Positions 1 to 11,635 of a stretch of 64,000 nucleotides of DNA are shown here, in pieces (within the stretch, counting starts at the first letter, position 1; the number at the start of each line of letters is the position of its first letter). The notes under the pieces were generated by a model. It did not search any database, was not told the DNA's origin, and worked only from the letters and a program-made list of their open reading frames with translations. This stretch comes from Luzula sylvatica (taxonomy: Eukaryota > Streptophyta > Magnoliopsida > Poales > Juncaceae), in contig OX326958.1 in NCBI GenBank assembly GCA_946800325.1, forward strand, positions 15,218,992 through 15,282,991, read 5' to 3'. The translations under genes and the position numbers were made by a program.

Positions 1-124
1 AAAGTTTGTTTTTCGATTCAAAACAATCTGTTTATGCTTTGGGGAGTTCAAATAACGTATTTTGAGATCATTTGAATCGTATCTTTTACTACATAACATT
101 TCACCAAAATTTACAAACACTAAG
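1..124. repeat. Reference satellite monomer used for numbering
   Basis: First complete unit. Landmarks in monomer coordinates: CpG at 14-15 (within tcga), 56-57 (acgt) and 78-79 (tcgt); a GGGGAG run at 41-46; a GATC tetranucleotide at 66-69; and an imperfect 10-bp direct repeat at 61-70 and 71-80 (tttgagatca / tttgaatcgt). A perfect 9-bp inverted repeat joins 14-22 (cgattcaaa) with 71-79 (tttgaatcg) across a 48-bp spacer. At the junction with the next unit, 113-118 (acaaac) can pair with 4-9 of the next unit (gtttgt) around a 9-nt loop. Most polymorphism falls at 1-8, 27-29, 38-41, 49-50, 57, 63-68, 72-73, 89-92 and 106-115. Confidence 0.95.
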
Positions 125-248
125 AAAGTTTGTTTTTCGATTCAAAACAATTTGTTTATGCTTTGGGGAGTTCAAATAACGTATTTTGAGATCATTTGAA
201 TCGTATCTTTTACTACATAACATTTCACCAAAATTTACAAACACTAAG
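1..248. repeat. Two-monomer leader module ('tactac' pair)
   Basis: Two monomers with 'tttactac' instead of 'tttaccac' at monomer positions 85-92; the first has 'aatctg' and the second 'aatttg'. The same pair precedes K1 of the 10-monomer HOR at 4584, 11636, 13615, 21660 and 23024. At 9291 only the second member remains. Confidence 0.85.
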
Positions 249-1488
249 AAAGTTTGTTTTTCGATTCAAAACAATATGTTTATGCTTTGGGGAGTTCAAA
301 TAATGTATTTTGAGATCATTTGAATCGTATCTTTTACCACATAACATTTCACCGAAATTTACAAACACTAAGAAAGTTTGTTTTTCGATTCAAAATAATC
401 TGTTTATGCTATGGGGAGTTCAAATAACGTATTTTGAGATCATTTGAATCGTATCTTTTACCACATAACATTTCACCACAATTTACAAACACTGAGACAG
501 TTTGTTTTTCGATTCAAAACAATCTGTTTATGCTTCGGGGAGTTGAAATAAAGTATTTTTAGATCATTTGAATCGTATCTTTTACCACATAACATTTCAC
601 CAAAATTTACAAACACTAAGAAAGTTTGTTTTTCGATTCAAAACAATTTGTTTATGCTTTGGGGAGTTCAAATAACGTATTTTGAGATCATTTGAATCGT
701 ATCTTTTACCACATAACATTTCACCAAAATTTACAAACACTAAGAAAGTTTGTTTTTCGATTCAAAAAAATCTGTTTATGCTTTGGGGAGTTCAAATAAT
801 GTATTTTGAGATCATTTGAATCATATCTTTTACCACATAACATTTCACCAAAATTTACAAACACTAAGAAAGTTTATTTTTCGATTCAAAACAATTTGTT
901 TATGCTTTGGGGAGTTCAAATAACGTATTTTTAGATCATTTGAAACGTATCTTTTACCGCATAACATTTCACCAAAATTTACAAATACTAAGAAAGTTTG
1001 TTTTTCGATTCAAAACAATTTGTTTATGCTTTGGGGAGTTTTAATAACGTATTTTGAGATCATTTGAATCGTATCTTTTTCTACATAACATTTCACCAAA
1101 ATTTACAAACACTAAGAAAGTTTGTTTTTCGATTCAAAACAATCTGTTTATGCTTTGGGGAGTTCAAATAACGTATTTTGAGATCATTGGAATCGTATCT
1201 TTTACCACATAACATTTCACCAAAATTTACAAACACTAAGACAGTTTGTTTTTCGATTCAAAACAATTTGTTTATGCTTTGGGGAGTTCAAATAACGTAT
1301 TTTTAGATCATTCGAATCGTATCTTTTACCACATAACATTTCACCAAAATTTACAAACACTAAGAAATTTTGTTTTTCGATTCAAAACAATCTGTTTATG
1401 CTTTGGGGAGTTCAAATAACGTATTTTGAGATCATTGGAATCGTATCTTTTACCACATAACATTTCACCAAAATTTACAAACACTAAG
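249..1488. repeat. 10-monomer higher-order repeat K (1240 bp), complete copy
   Basis: Ten ordered variant monomers: K1 (aatatg, aatgta, accgaaa), K2 (gctatgg), K3 (gagacag, cttcgggg, gttgaaataaag), K4 (plain aatttg), K5 (caaaaaaatctg, aatgta), K6 (gtttattt, gaaacg, accgcat), K7 (ttttaata, ttttctac), K8 (attggaatc), K9 (acag, cattcgaat) and K10 (aaatttt, attggaatc). The order starts again at 1489. The same order with the same diagnostic bases recurs at 4832 and 6072. Private change in this copy: 'gaatcatat' in K5 near 820. Confidence 0.92.
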
Positions 1489-2356
1489 AAAGTTTGTTTT
1501 TCGATTCAAAACAATATGTTTATGCTTTGGGGAGTTCAAATAATGTATTTTGAGATCATTTGAATCGTACCTTTTACCACATAACATTTCACCGAAATTT
1601 ACAAACACTAAGAAAGTTTGTTTTTCGATTCAAAACAATCTGTTTATGCTATGGGGAGTTCAAATAACGTATTTTGTGATCATTTGAATCGTATCTTTTA
1701 CCACATAACATTTCACCACAATTTACAAACACTGAGACAGTTTGTTTTTCGATTCAAAACAATCTGTTTATGCTTCGGGGAGTTGAAATAATGTATTTTT
1801 AGATCATTTGAATCGTATCTTTTACCACATAACATTTCACCAAAATTTACAAACACTAAGAAAGTTTGTTTTTCGATTCAAAACAATTTGTTTATGCTTT
1901 GGGGAGTTCAAATAACGTATTTTGAGATCATTTGAATCGTATCTTTTACCACATAACATTTCACCAAAATTTACAAACACTAAGAAAGTTTGTTTTTCGA
2001 TTCAAAACAATTTGTTTATGCTTTGGGGAGTTCAAATAACGTATTTTGAGATCATTGGAATCGTATCTTTTACCACATAACATTTCACTAAAATTTACAA
2101 ACACTAAGACAGTTTGTTTTTCGATTCAAAACAATTTGTTTATGCTTTGGGGAGTTCAAATAACGTATTTTTAGATCATTCGAATCGTATCTTTTACCAC
2201 ATAACATTTCACCAAAATTTACAAACACTAAGAAATTTTGTTTTTCGATTCAAAACAATCTGTTTATGCTTTGGGGAGTTCAAATAACGTATTTTGAGAT
2301 CATTGGAATCGTATCTTTTACCACATAACATTTCACCAAAATTTACAAACACTAAG
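1489..2356. repeat. Contracted K repeat, 7 monomers (868 bp)
   Basis: The order is K1, K2, K3, K4, a hybrid monomer at 1985-2108, K9, K10. The hybrid has the 'aatttg' of a K4-like unit in its left half and 'attggaatc' of K8 in its right half. K5, K6 and K7 are missing. This is what an unequal exchange between non-equivalent monomers would leave. Confidence 0.85.
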
Positions 2357-2852
2357 AAAGTTTGTTTTTCGATTCAAAACAATATGTTTATGCTTTGGGG
2401 AGTTCAAATAATGTATTTTGAGATCATTTGAATCGTATCTTTTACCACATAACATTTCACCGAAATTTACAAACACTAAGAATGTTTGTTTTTCGATTCA
2501 AAACAATCTGTTTATGCTATGGGGAGTTCAAATAACGTATTTTGAGATCATTTGAATCGTATCTTTTACCACATAACATTTCACCACAATTTACAAATAC
2601 TGAGACAGTTTGTTTTTCGATTCAAAACAATCTGTTTATGCTTCGGGGAGTTGAAATAATGTATTTTTAGATCATTTGAATCGTATCTTTTACCACATAA
2701 CATTTCACCAAAATTTACAAACACTAAGAAAGTTTGTTTTTCGATTCAAAACAATTTGTTTATGCTTTGGGGAGTTCAAATAACGTATTTTGAGATCATT
2801 GGAATCGTATCTTTTACCACATAACATTTCACCAAAATTTACAAACACTAAG
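2357..2852. repeat. Strongly contracted K repeat, 4 monomers (496 bp)
   Basis: The order is K1, K2, K3 and a hybrid at 2729-2852 that joins a K4-type left half (aatttg) to a K10- or K8-type right half (attggaatc); the next unit is again K1. K5 to K9 are lost. K2 here carries 'aatgtttg', shared with the copies at 2977, 6196 and 7436. Confidence 0.85.
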
Positions 2853-3596
2853 AAAGTTTGTTTTTCGATTCAAAACAATATGTTTATGCTTTGGGGAGTT
2901 CAAATAATGTATTTTGAGATCATTTGAATCGTATCTTTTACCACATAACATTTCACCGAAATTTACAAACACTAAGAATGTTTGTTTTTCGATTCAAAAC
3001 AATCTGTTTATGCTATGGGGAGTTCAAATAACGTATTTTGAGATCATTTGAATCGTATCTTTTACCACATAACATTTCACCACAATTTACAAACACTGAG
3101 ACAGTTTGTTTTTCGATTCAAAACAATCTGTTTATGCTTCGGGGAGTTGAAATAATGTATTTTTAGATCATTTGAATCGTATCTTTTACCACATAACATT
3201 TCACCAAAATTTACAAACACTAAGAAAGTTTGTTTTTCGATTCAAAACAATTTGTTTATGCTTTGGGGAGTTCAAATAACGTATTTTGAGATCATTTGAA
3301 TCGTATCTTTTACCACATAACATTTCACCAAAATTTACAAACACTAAGAAAGTTTGTTTTTCGATTCAAAAAAATCTGTTTATGCTTTGGGGAGTTCAAA
3401 TAATGTATTTTGAGATCATTTGAATCGTATCTTTTACCACATAACATTTCACCAAAATTTACAAACACTAAGAAAGTTTATTTTTCGATTCAAAACAATT
3501 TGTTTATGCTTTGGGGAGTTCAAATAACGTATTTTTAGATCATTTGAAACGTATCTTTTACCGCATAACATTTCACCAAAATTTACAAAAACTAAG
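2853..3596. repeat. Partial K repeat, monomers K1-K6
   Basis: Six monomers in K order. K6 ends in 'caaaaac' rather than the 'caaatac' seen in the copy at 249, and leads into a K7 with 'tttaaata' instead of 'ttttaata'. That is the form joined to the 5-bp-deleted K8 monomers. Confidence 0.85.
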
Positions 3597-4583
3597 AAAG
3601 TTTGTTTTTCGATTCAAAACAATTTGTTTATGCTTTGGGGAGTTTAAATAACGTATTTTGAGATCATTTGAATCGTATATTTTTCTACATAACATTTCAC
3701 CAAAATTTACAAACACTAAGAAAGTTTGTTTTTCGATTCAAAACAATCTGTTCATGATTTGGGGAGTTCAAATAATGTATTTTGATTTGAATCGTATCTT
3801 TTACCACATAACATTTCACCAAAATTTACAAACACTAAGAAATTTTGTTTTTCGATTCAAAACAATCTGTTTATGCTTTGGGGAGTTCAAATAACGTATT
3901 TTGAGATCATTTGAATCGTATCTTTTACCACATAACATTTCACCAAAATTTACAAACACTAAGACAGTTTGTTTTTCGATTCAAAACAATTTGTTTATGC
4001 TTTGGGGAGTTCAAATAACGTATTTATAGATCATTCGAATCGTATCTTTTACCACATAACATTTCACCAAAATTTACAAACACTAAGAAAGTTTGTTTTT
4101 CGATTCAAAACAATCTGTTAATGCTTTGGGGAGTTGAAATAACGTATTTTGAGATCATTTGAATCGTATCTTTTACTACATAACATTTCACCAAAATTTA
4201 CAAACACTAAGAAAGTTTGTTTTTCGATTCAAAACAATCTGTTTATGCTTTGGGGAGTTCAAATAACGTATTTTGAGATCATTTGAATCGTATCTTTTAC
4301 CACATAACATTTCACCAAAATTTACAAACACAAAGAAAGTTTGTTTTTCGATTCAAAACAATCTGTTTATGCTTTGGGGAGTTCAAATAACGTATTTTGA
4401 GATCATTTGAATCGTATCTTTTACCACAAAACATTTCACCAAAATTAACAAACACTAAGAAAGTTTGTTTTTCGATTCAAAACAATCGGTTTATGCTTTG
4501 GGGAGTTCAAATAACGTATTTTGAGATCATTTGAATCGTATCTTTTACCACATAACATTTCACCGAAATTTACAAACACTAAG
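3597..4583. repeat. 8-monomer module J (987 bp), copy 1
   Basis: Order: K7 (tttaaata, with 'tatttttct'), a 119-bp monomer at 3721-3839 (ttcatgattt and a 5-bp deletion of gatca), K10, K9 with 'ttatagatc', a unit with 'gttaatgc', a plain unit, a unit after 'cacaaag' with 'cacaaaac', and a unit with 'aatcgg'. It matches 8304-9290 with the same private changes (tatttttct, ttatag, gttaatgc, cacaaag), offset 4707 bp = 38 monomers minus 5. Confidence 0.9.
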
Positions 4584-6071
4584 AAAGTTTGTTTTTCGAT
4601 TCAAAACAATCTGTTTATGCTTTGGGGAGTTCAAATAACGTATTTTGAGATCATTTGAATCGTATCTTTTACTACATAACATTTCACCAAAATTTACAAA
4701 CACTAAGAAAGTTTGTTTTTCGATTCAAAACAATTTGTTTATGCTTTGGGGAGTTCAAATAACGTATTTTGAGATCATTTGAATCGTATCTTTTACTACA
4801 TAACATTTCACCAAAATTTACAAACACTAAGAAAGTTTGTTTTTCGATTCAAAACAATATGTTTATGCTTTGGGGAGTTCAAATAATGTATTTTGAGATC
4901 ATTTGAATCGTATCTTTTACCACATAACATTTCACCGAAATTTACAAACACTAAGAAAGTTTGTTTTTCGATTCAAAACAATCTGTTTATGCTATGGGGA
5001 GTTCAAATAACGTATTTTGAGATCATTTGAATCGTATCTTTTACCACATAACATTTCACCACAATTTACAAACACTGAGACAGTTTGTTTTTCGATTCAA
5101 AACAATCTGTTTATGCTTCGGGGAGTTGAAATAAAGTATTTTTAGATCATTTGAATCGTATCTTTTACCACATAACATTTCACCAAAATTTACAAACACT
5201 AAGAAAGTTTGTTTTTCGATTCAAAACAATTTGTTTATGCTTTGGGGAGTTCAAATAACGTATTTTGAGATCATTTGAATCGTATCTTTTACCACATAAC
5301 ATTTCACCAAAATTTACAAACACTAAGAAAGTTTGTTTTTCGATTCAAAAAAATCTGTTTATGCTTTGGGGAGTTCAAATAATGTATTTTGAGATCATTT
5401 GAATCGTATCTTTTACCACATAACATTTCACCAAAATTTACAAACACTAAGAAAGTTTATTTTTCGATTCAAAACAATTTGTTTATGCTTTGGGGAGTTC
5501 AAATAACGTATTTTTAGATCATTTGAAACGTATCTTTTACCGCATAACATTTCACCAAAATTTACAAATACTAAGAAAGTTTGTTTTTCGATTCAAAACA
5601 ATTTGTTTATGCTTTGGGGAGTTTTAATAACGTATTTTGAGATCATTTGAATCGTATCTTTTTCTACATAACATTTCACCAAAATTTACAAACACTAAGA
5701 AAGTTTGTTTTTCGATTCAAAACAATCTGTTTATGCTTTGGGGAGTTCAAATAACGTATTTTGAGATCATTGGAATCGTATCTTTTACCACATAACATTT
5801 CACCAAAATTTACAAACACTAAGACAGTTTGTTTTTCGATTCAAAACAATTTGTTTATGCTTTGGGGAGTTCAAATAACGTATTTTTAGATCATTCGAAT
5901 CGTATCTTTTACCACATAACATTTCACCAAAATTTACAAACACTAAGAAATTTTGTTTTTCGATTCAAAACAATCTGTTTATGCTTTGGGGAGTTCAAAT
6001 AACGTATTTTGAGATCATTGGAATCGTATCTTTTACCACATAACATTTCACCAAAATTTACAAACACTAAG
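4584..6071. repeat. Leader pair plus complete K repeat
   Basis: The two 'tactac' monomers (4584-4831) are followed by K1-K10 (4832-6071). The stretch matches 1-1488 at an offset of 4583 bp, including the rare 'aaataaag' in K3. Confidence 0.9.
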
Positions 6072-7311
6072 AAAGTTTGTTTTTCGATTCAAAACAATAT
6101 GTTTATGCTTTGGGGAGTTCAAATAATGTATTTTGAGATCATTTGAATCGTACCTTTTACCACATAACATTTCACCGAAATTTACAAACACTAAGAATGT
6201 TTGTTTTTCGATTCAAAACAATCTGTTTATGCTATGGGGAGTTCAAATAACGTATTTTGAGATCATTTGAATCGTATCTTTTACCACATAACATTTCACC
6301 ACAATTTACAAACACTGAGACAGTTTGTTTTTCGATTCAAAACAATCTGTTTATGCTTCGGGGAGTTGAAATAACGTATTTTTAGATCATTTGAATCGTA
6401 TCTTTTACCACATAACATTTCACCAAAATTTACAAACACTAAGAAAGTTTGTTTTTCGATTCAAAACAATTTGTTTATGCTTTGGGGAGTTCAAATAACG
6501 TATTTTGAGATCATTTGAATCGTATCTTTTACCACATAACATTTCACCAAAATTTACAAACACTAAGAAAGTTTGTTTTTCGATTCAAAAAAATCTGTTT
6601 ATGCTTTGGGGAGTTCAAATAATGTATTTTGAGATCATTTGAATCGTATCTTTTACCACATAACATTTCACCAAAATTTACAAACACTAAGAAAGTTTAT
6701 TTTTCGATTCAAAACAATTTGTTTATGCTTTGGGGAGTTCAAATAACGTATTTTTAGATCATTTGAAACGTATCTTTTACCGCATAACATTTCACCAAAA
6801 TTTACAAATACTAAGAAAGTTTGTTTTTCGATTCAAAACAATTTGTTTATGCTTTGGGGAGTTTTAATAACGTATTTTGAGATCATTTGAATCGTATCTT
6901 TTTCTACATAACATTTCACCAAAATTTACAAACACTAAGAAAGTTTGTTTTTCGATTCAAAACAATCTGTTTATGCTTTGGGGAGTTCAAATAACGTATT
7001 TTGAGATCATTGGAATCGTATCTTTTACCACATAACATTTCACCAAAATTTACAAACACTAAGACAGTTTGTTTTTCGATTCAAAACAAATTGTTTATGC
7101 TTTGGGGAGTTCAAATAACGTATTTTTAGATCATTCGAATCGTATCTTTTACCACATAACATTTCACCAAAATTTACAAACACTAAGAAATTTTGTTTTT
7201 CGATTCAAAACAATCTGTTTATGCTTTGGGGAGTTCAAATAACGTATTTTGAGATCATTGGAATCGTATCTTTTACCACATAACATTTCACCAAAATTTA
7301 CAAACACTAAG
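6072..7311. repeat. Complete K repeat, second tandem copy
   Basis: K1-K10 in order, 1240 bp after the previous copy. It shares 'gtacctttt' in K1 and 'aatgtttg' in K2 with the next copy, so these two are closer to each other than to the copy at 4832. Confidence 0.9.
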
Positions 7312-8303
7312 AAAGTTTGTTTTTCGATTCAAAACAATATGTTTATGCTTTGGGGAGTTCAAATAATGTATTTTGAGATCATTTGAATCGTACCTTTTAC
7401 CACATAACATTTCACCGAAATTTACAAACACTAAGAATGTTTGTTTTTCGATTCAAAACAATCTGTTTATGCTATGGGGAGTTCAAATAACGTATTTTGA
7501 GATCATTTGAATCGTATCTTTTACCACATAACATTTCACCACAATTTACAAACACTGAGACAGTTTGTTTTTCGATTCAAAACAATCTGTTTATGCTTCG
7601 GGGAGTTGAAATAACGTATTTTTAGATCATTTGAATCGTATCTTTTACCACATAACATTTCACCAAAATTTACAAACACTAAGAAAGTTTGTTTTTCGAT
7701 TCAAAACAATTTGTTTATGCTTTGGGGAGTTCAAATAACGTATTTTGAGATCATTTGAATCGTATCTTTTACCACATAACATTTCACCAAAATTTACAAA
7801 CACTAAGAAAGTTTGTTTTTCGATTCAAAAAAATCTGTTTATGCTTTGGGGAGTTCAAATAATGTATTTTGAGAACATTTGAATCGTATCTTTTACCACA
7901 TAACATTTCACCAAAATTTACAAACACTAAGAAAGTTTATTTTTCGATTCAAAACAATTTGTTTATGCTTTGGGGAGTTCAAATAACGTATTTTTAGATC
8001 ATTTGAAACGTATCTTTTACCGCATAACATTTCACCAAAATTTACAAATACTAAGAAAGTTTGTTTTTCGATTCAAAACAATTTGTTTATGCTTTGGGGA
8101 GTTTTAATAACGTATTTTGAGATCATTTGAATCGTATCTTTTTCGACATAACATTTCACCAAAATTTACAAACACTAAGAAAGTTTGTTTTTCGATTCAA
8201 AACAATCTGTTTATGCTTTGCGGAGTTGAAATAACGTATTTTGAGATCATTTGAATCGTACCTTTTAATACATAACATTTCACCAAAATTTACAAAAACT
8301 AAG
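7312..8303. repeat. K repeat, third tandem copy, monomers 1-8
   Basis: K1-K7 follow the previous copy closely; K7 has 'ttttcgac' instead of 'ttttctac'. The eighth monomer (8180-8303) is a different type with 'tttgcggag' and 'gtaccttttaatac', also seen at 10283, 24512 and 24884. The copy then switches to module J. Confidence 0.88.
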
Positions 8304-9290
8304 AAAGTTTGTTTTTCGATTCAAAACAATTTGTTTATGCTTTGGGGAGTTTAAATAACGTATTTTGAGATCATTTGAATCGTATATTTTTCTACATAAC
8401 ATTTCACCAAAATTTACAAACACTAAGAAAGTTTGTTTTTCGATTCAAAACAATCTGTTCATGATTTGGGGAGTTCAAATAATGTATTTTGATTTGAATC
8501 GTATCTTTTACCACATAACATTTCACCAAAATTTACAAACACTAAGAAATTTTGTTTTTCGATTCAAAACAATCTGTTTATGCTTTGGGGAGTTCAAATA
8601 ACGTATTTTGAGATCATTTGAATCGTATCTTTTACCACATAACATTTCACCAAAATTTACAAACACTAAGACAGTTTGTTTTTCGATTCAAAACAATTTG
8701 TTTATGCTTTGGGGAGTTCAAATAACGTATTTATAGATCATTCGAATCGTATCTTTTACCACATAACATTTCACCAAAATTTACAAACACTAAGAAAGTT
8801 TGTTTTTCGATTCAAAACAATCTGTTAATGCTTTGGGGAGTTGAAATAACGTATTTTGAGATCATTTGAATCGTATCTTTTACTACATAACATTTCACCA
8901 AAATTTACAAACACTAAGAAAGTTTGTTTTTCGATTCAAAACAATCTGTTTATGCTTTGGGGAGTTCAAATAACGTATTTTGAGATCATTTGAATCGTAT
9001 CTTTTACCACATAACATTTCACCAAAATTTACAAACACAAAGAAAGTTTGTTTTTCGATTCAAAACAATCTGTTTATGCTTTGGGGAGTTCAAATAACGT
9101 ATTTTCAGATCATTTGAATCGTATCTTTTACCACAAAACATTTCACCAAAATTAACAAACACTAAGAAAGTTTGTTTTTCGATTCAAAACAATCGGTTTA
9201 TGCTTTGGGGAGTTCAAATAACGTATTTTGAGATCATTTGAATCGTATCTTTTACCACATAACATTTCACCGAAATTTACAAACACTAAG
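8304..9290. repeat. 8-monomer module J, copy 2
   Basis: Nearly identical to 3597-4583, including its 119-bp monomer at 8428-8546. The only difference I noticed is 'ttttcagatc' near 9104. The following 'aatctg tactac' monomer present after copy 1 (4584-4707) is absent here. Confidence 0.9.
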
Positions 9291-10282
9291 AAAGTTTGTT
9301 TTTCGATTCAAAACAATTTGTTTATGCTTTGGGGAGTTCAAATAACGTATTTTGAGATCATTTGAATCGTATCTTTTACTACATAACATTTCACCAAAAT
9401 TTACAAACACTAAGAAAGTTTGTTTTTCGATTCAAAACAATATGTTTATGCTTTGGGGAGTTCAAATAATGTATTTTGAGATCATTTGAATCGTATCTTT
9501 TACCACATAACATTTCACCGAAATTTACAAACACTAAGAAAGTTTGTTTTTCGATTCAAAACAATCTGTTTATGCTATGGGGAGTTCAAATAACTAATTT
9601 TGAGATCATTTGAATCGTATCTTTTACCACATAACATTTCACCACAATTTACAAACACTGAGACAGTTTGTTTTTCGATTCAAAACAATCTGTTTATGCT
9701 TCGGGGAGTTGAAATAAAGTATTTTTAGATCATTTGAATCGTATCTTTTACCACATAACATTTCACCAAAATTTACAAACACTAAGAAAGTTTGTTTTTC
9801 GATTCAAAACAATTTGTTTATGCTTTGGGGAGTTCAAATAACGTATTTTGAGATCATTTGAATCGTATCTTTTACCACATAACATTTCACCAAAATTTAC
9901 AAACACTAAGAAAGTTTGTTTTTCGATTCAAAAAAATCTGTTTATGCTTTGGGGAGTTCAAATAATGTATTTTGAGATCATTTGAATCGTATCTTTTACC
10001 ACATAACATTTCACCAAAATTTACAAACACTAAGAAAGTTTATTTTTCGATTCAAAACAATTTGTTTATGCTTTGGGGAGTTCAAATAACGTATTTTTAG
10101 ATCATTTGAAACGTATCTTTTACCGCATAACATTTCACCAAAATTTACAAATACTAAGAAAGTTTGTTTTTCGATTCAAAACAATTTGTTTATGCTTTGG
10201 GGAGTTTTAATAACGTATTTTGAGATCATTTGAATCGTACCTTTTACCACATAACATTTCACCGAAATTTACAAACACTAAG
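9291..10282. repeat. One leader monomer plus partial K repeat (K1-K7)
   Basis: Matches 4708 onwards at an offset of 4583 bp through K6. K2 has a private 'taactaat' near 9592. K7 has the 'ttttaata' left half but a K1-like right half (gtacctttt, accgaaa), so it is probably chimeric. Confidence 0.85.
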
Positions 10283-11635
10283 AAAGTTTGTTTTTCGATT
10301 CAAAACAATCTGTTTATGCTTTGCGGAGTTCAAATAACGTATTTTGAGATCATTTGAATCGTACCTTTTAATACATAACATTTCACCAAAATTTACAAAC
10401 ACTAAGAAAGTTTGTTTTTCGATTCAAACCAATATGTTTATGCTTTGGGGAGTTCAAATAATGTATTTTGAGATCATTTGAATCGTATCTTTTACCACAT
10501 AACATTTCACCAAAATTTACAAACACTAAGAAAGTTTGTTTTCCGATTCAAAACAATCTGTTTATGCTATGGGGAGTTCAAATAACGTATTTTGAGATCA
10601 TTTGAATCGTATCTTTTACCACATAACATTTCACCAAAATTTACAAACACTAAGACAGTTTGTTTTTCGATTCAAAATAATTTGTTTATGCTTTGGGGAG
10701 TTCAAATAACGTATTTTTAGATCATTTGAATCGTATCTTTTACCACATAACATTTCACCAAAAGTTACAAACACTAAGAAAGTTTGTTTTTCGATTCAAA
10801 ACAATTTGTTTATGCTTTGGGGAGTTCAAATAACGTATTTTGAGATCATTTGAATCGTATCTTTTACTACATAACATTTCACCAAAATTTACAAACACTA
10901 AGAAAGTTTGTTTTTCGATTCAAAACAATTTGTTTATGCTTTGGGGAGTTCAAATAACATATTTTTACATCATTCGAATCGTATCTTTTACCACATAACA
11001 TTTCACCAAAATTTACAAACACTAAGACAGTTTTGTTTTTCGATTCAAAACAATCTGTTTATGCTTCGGGGAGTTGAAATAACGTATTTTAAGATCATTT
11101 GAATCGTATCTTTTACTACATAACATTTCACCAAAATTTACAAACACTAAGAAATTTTGTTTTTCGATTCAAAACAATCTGTTTATGCTTTGGGGTGTTC
11201 AAATAACGTATTTTGAGATCATTTGAATCGTATCGTTTACCACATAACATTTCACCAAAATTTACAAACACTAAGACAGTTTGTTTTTCGATTCAAAACA
11301 ATTTGTTTATGCTTTGGGTAGTTCAAATAACGTATTTTTAGATCATTTGAATCGTATCTTTTACTACATAACATTTCACCAAAATTTACAAACACTAAGA
11401 AAGTTTGTTTTTCGATTCAAAACAATACGTTTATGCTTTGGGGAGTTCCAATAACGTATTTTTACATCATTTGAATCGTATCTTTTACCACATAACATTT
11501 CACCAAAATTAACAAACACTAAGAAAGTTTGTTTTTCGATTCAAAACAATCGGTTTATGCTTTGGGGAGTTCAAATAACGTATTTTGAGATCATTTGAAT
11601 CGTATCTTTTACCACATAACATTTCACCGAAATTT
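10283..11635. repeat. 11-monomer module M, with 125-bp and 112-bp monomers
   Basis: Order: 'tttgcggag', 'caaaccaatatg', 'ttttccgatt' with 'gctatgg', acag, plain 'tactac', a unit with 'aacata' and 'tacatcattcg', a 125-bp unit (11027-11151, 'acagttttg' with 'ttttaagatc'), 'aaatttt' with 'tcgtttac', 'gggtag', 'aatacg' with 'gttccaat', and 'aatcgg'. The last unit is cut to 112 bp. Parts of the series recur from 15.5 to 16.3, 24.5 to 26.5 and 32.6 to 40.6 kb. Confidence 0.85.
11524..11635. repeat. Truncated 112-bp monomer (12-bp deletion)
   Basis: The unit runs 'accgaaattt' directly into 'aaagtttg'; the twelve bases that normally lie between, acaaacactaag, are missing. It is the only 12-bp deletion seen in the window and lies exactly at the junction between module M and the leader pair at 11636. 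It may be the scar of a recombination event. Confidence 0.9.

Noticed and set aside
3658..3894. 78-codon open frame, repeated at 8365, 12689, 18390, 18882, 20366, 20858, 27427, 30522, 42434, 46516, 49363 and 50722
   Set aside because: It starts on TTG and is open only because the 5-bp deletion shifts the frame between adjacent monomers. It follows the 119-bp satellite unit wherever that was copied, reads satellite DNA in two frames, and has no ribosome-binding context or recognisable domain.
9167..9290. CENP-B box-like sequence in 'aatcgg' monomers
   Set aside because: The unit has ttcg at 12-15 and cgg at 28-30, but the spacing and bases do not fit the NTTCGNNNNANNCGGGN pattern.
249..10282. 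Classical 38-monomer HOR as the basic period of the left part
   Set aside because: The 4707-bp spacing arises because three to four 1240-bp repeats lie between two copies of module J. It is a secondary spacing, and at 12689 the interval is only 35 monomers.
10908..11102. 64-codon open frame, repeated at 16100, 26254, 33066, 34556, 35921, 38775, 40265, 56859 and 62936
   Set aside because: It also starts on TTG and exists because of the +1 T in the 125-bp unit and loss of a stop in the 'tacatcattcg' unit. It is conserved because the cassette was duplicated, with no sign of selection for coding.
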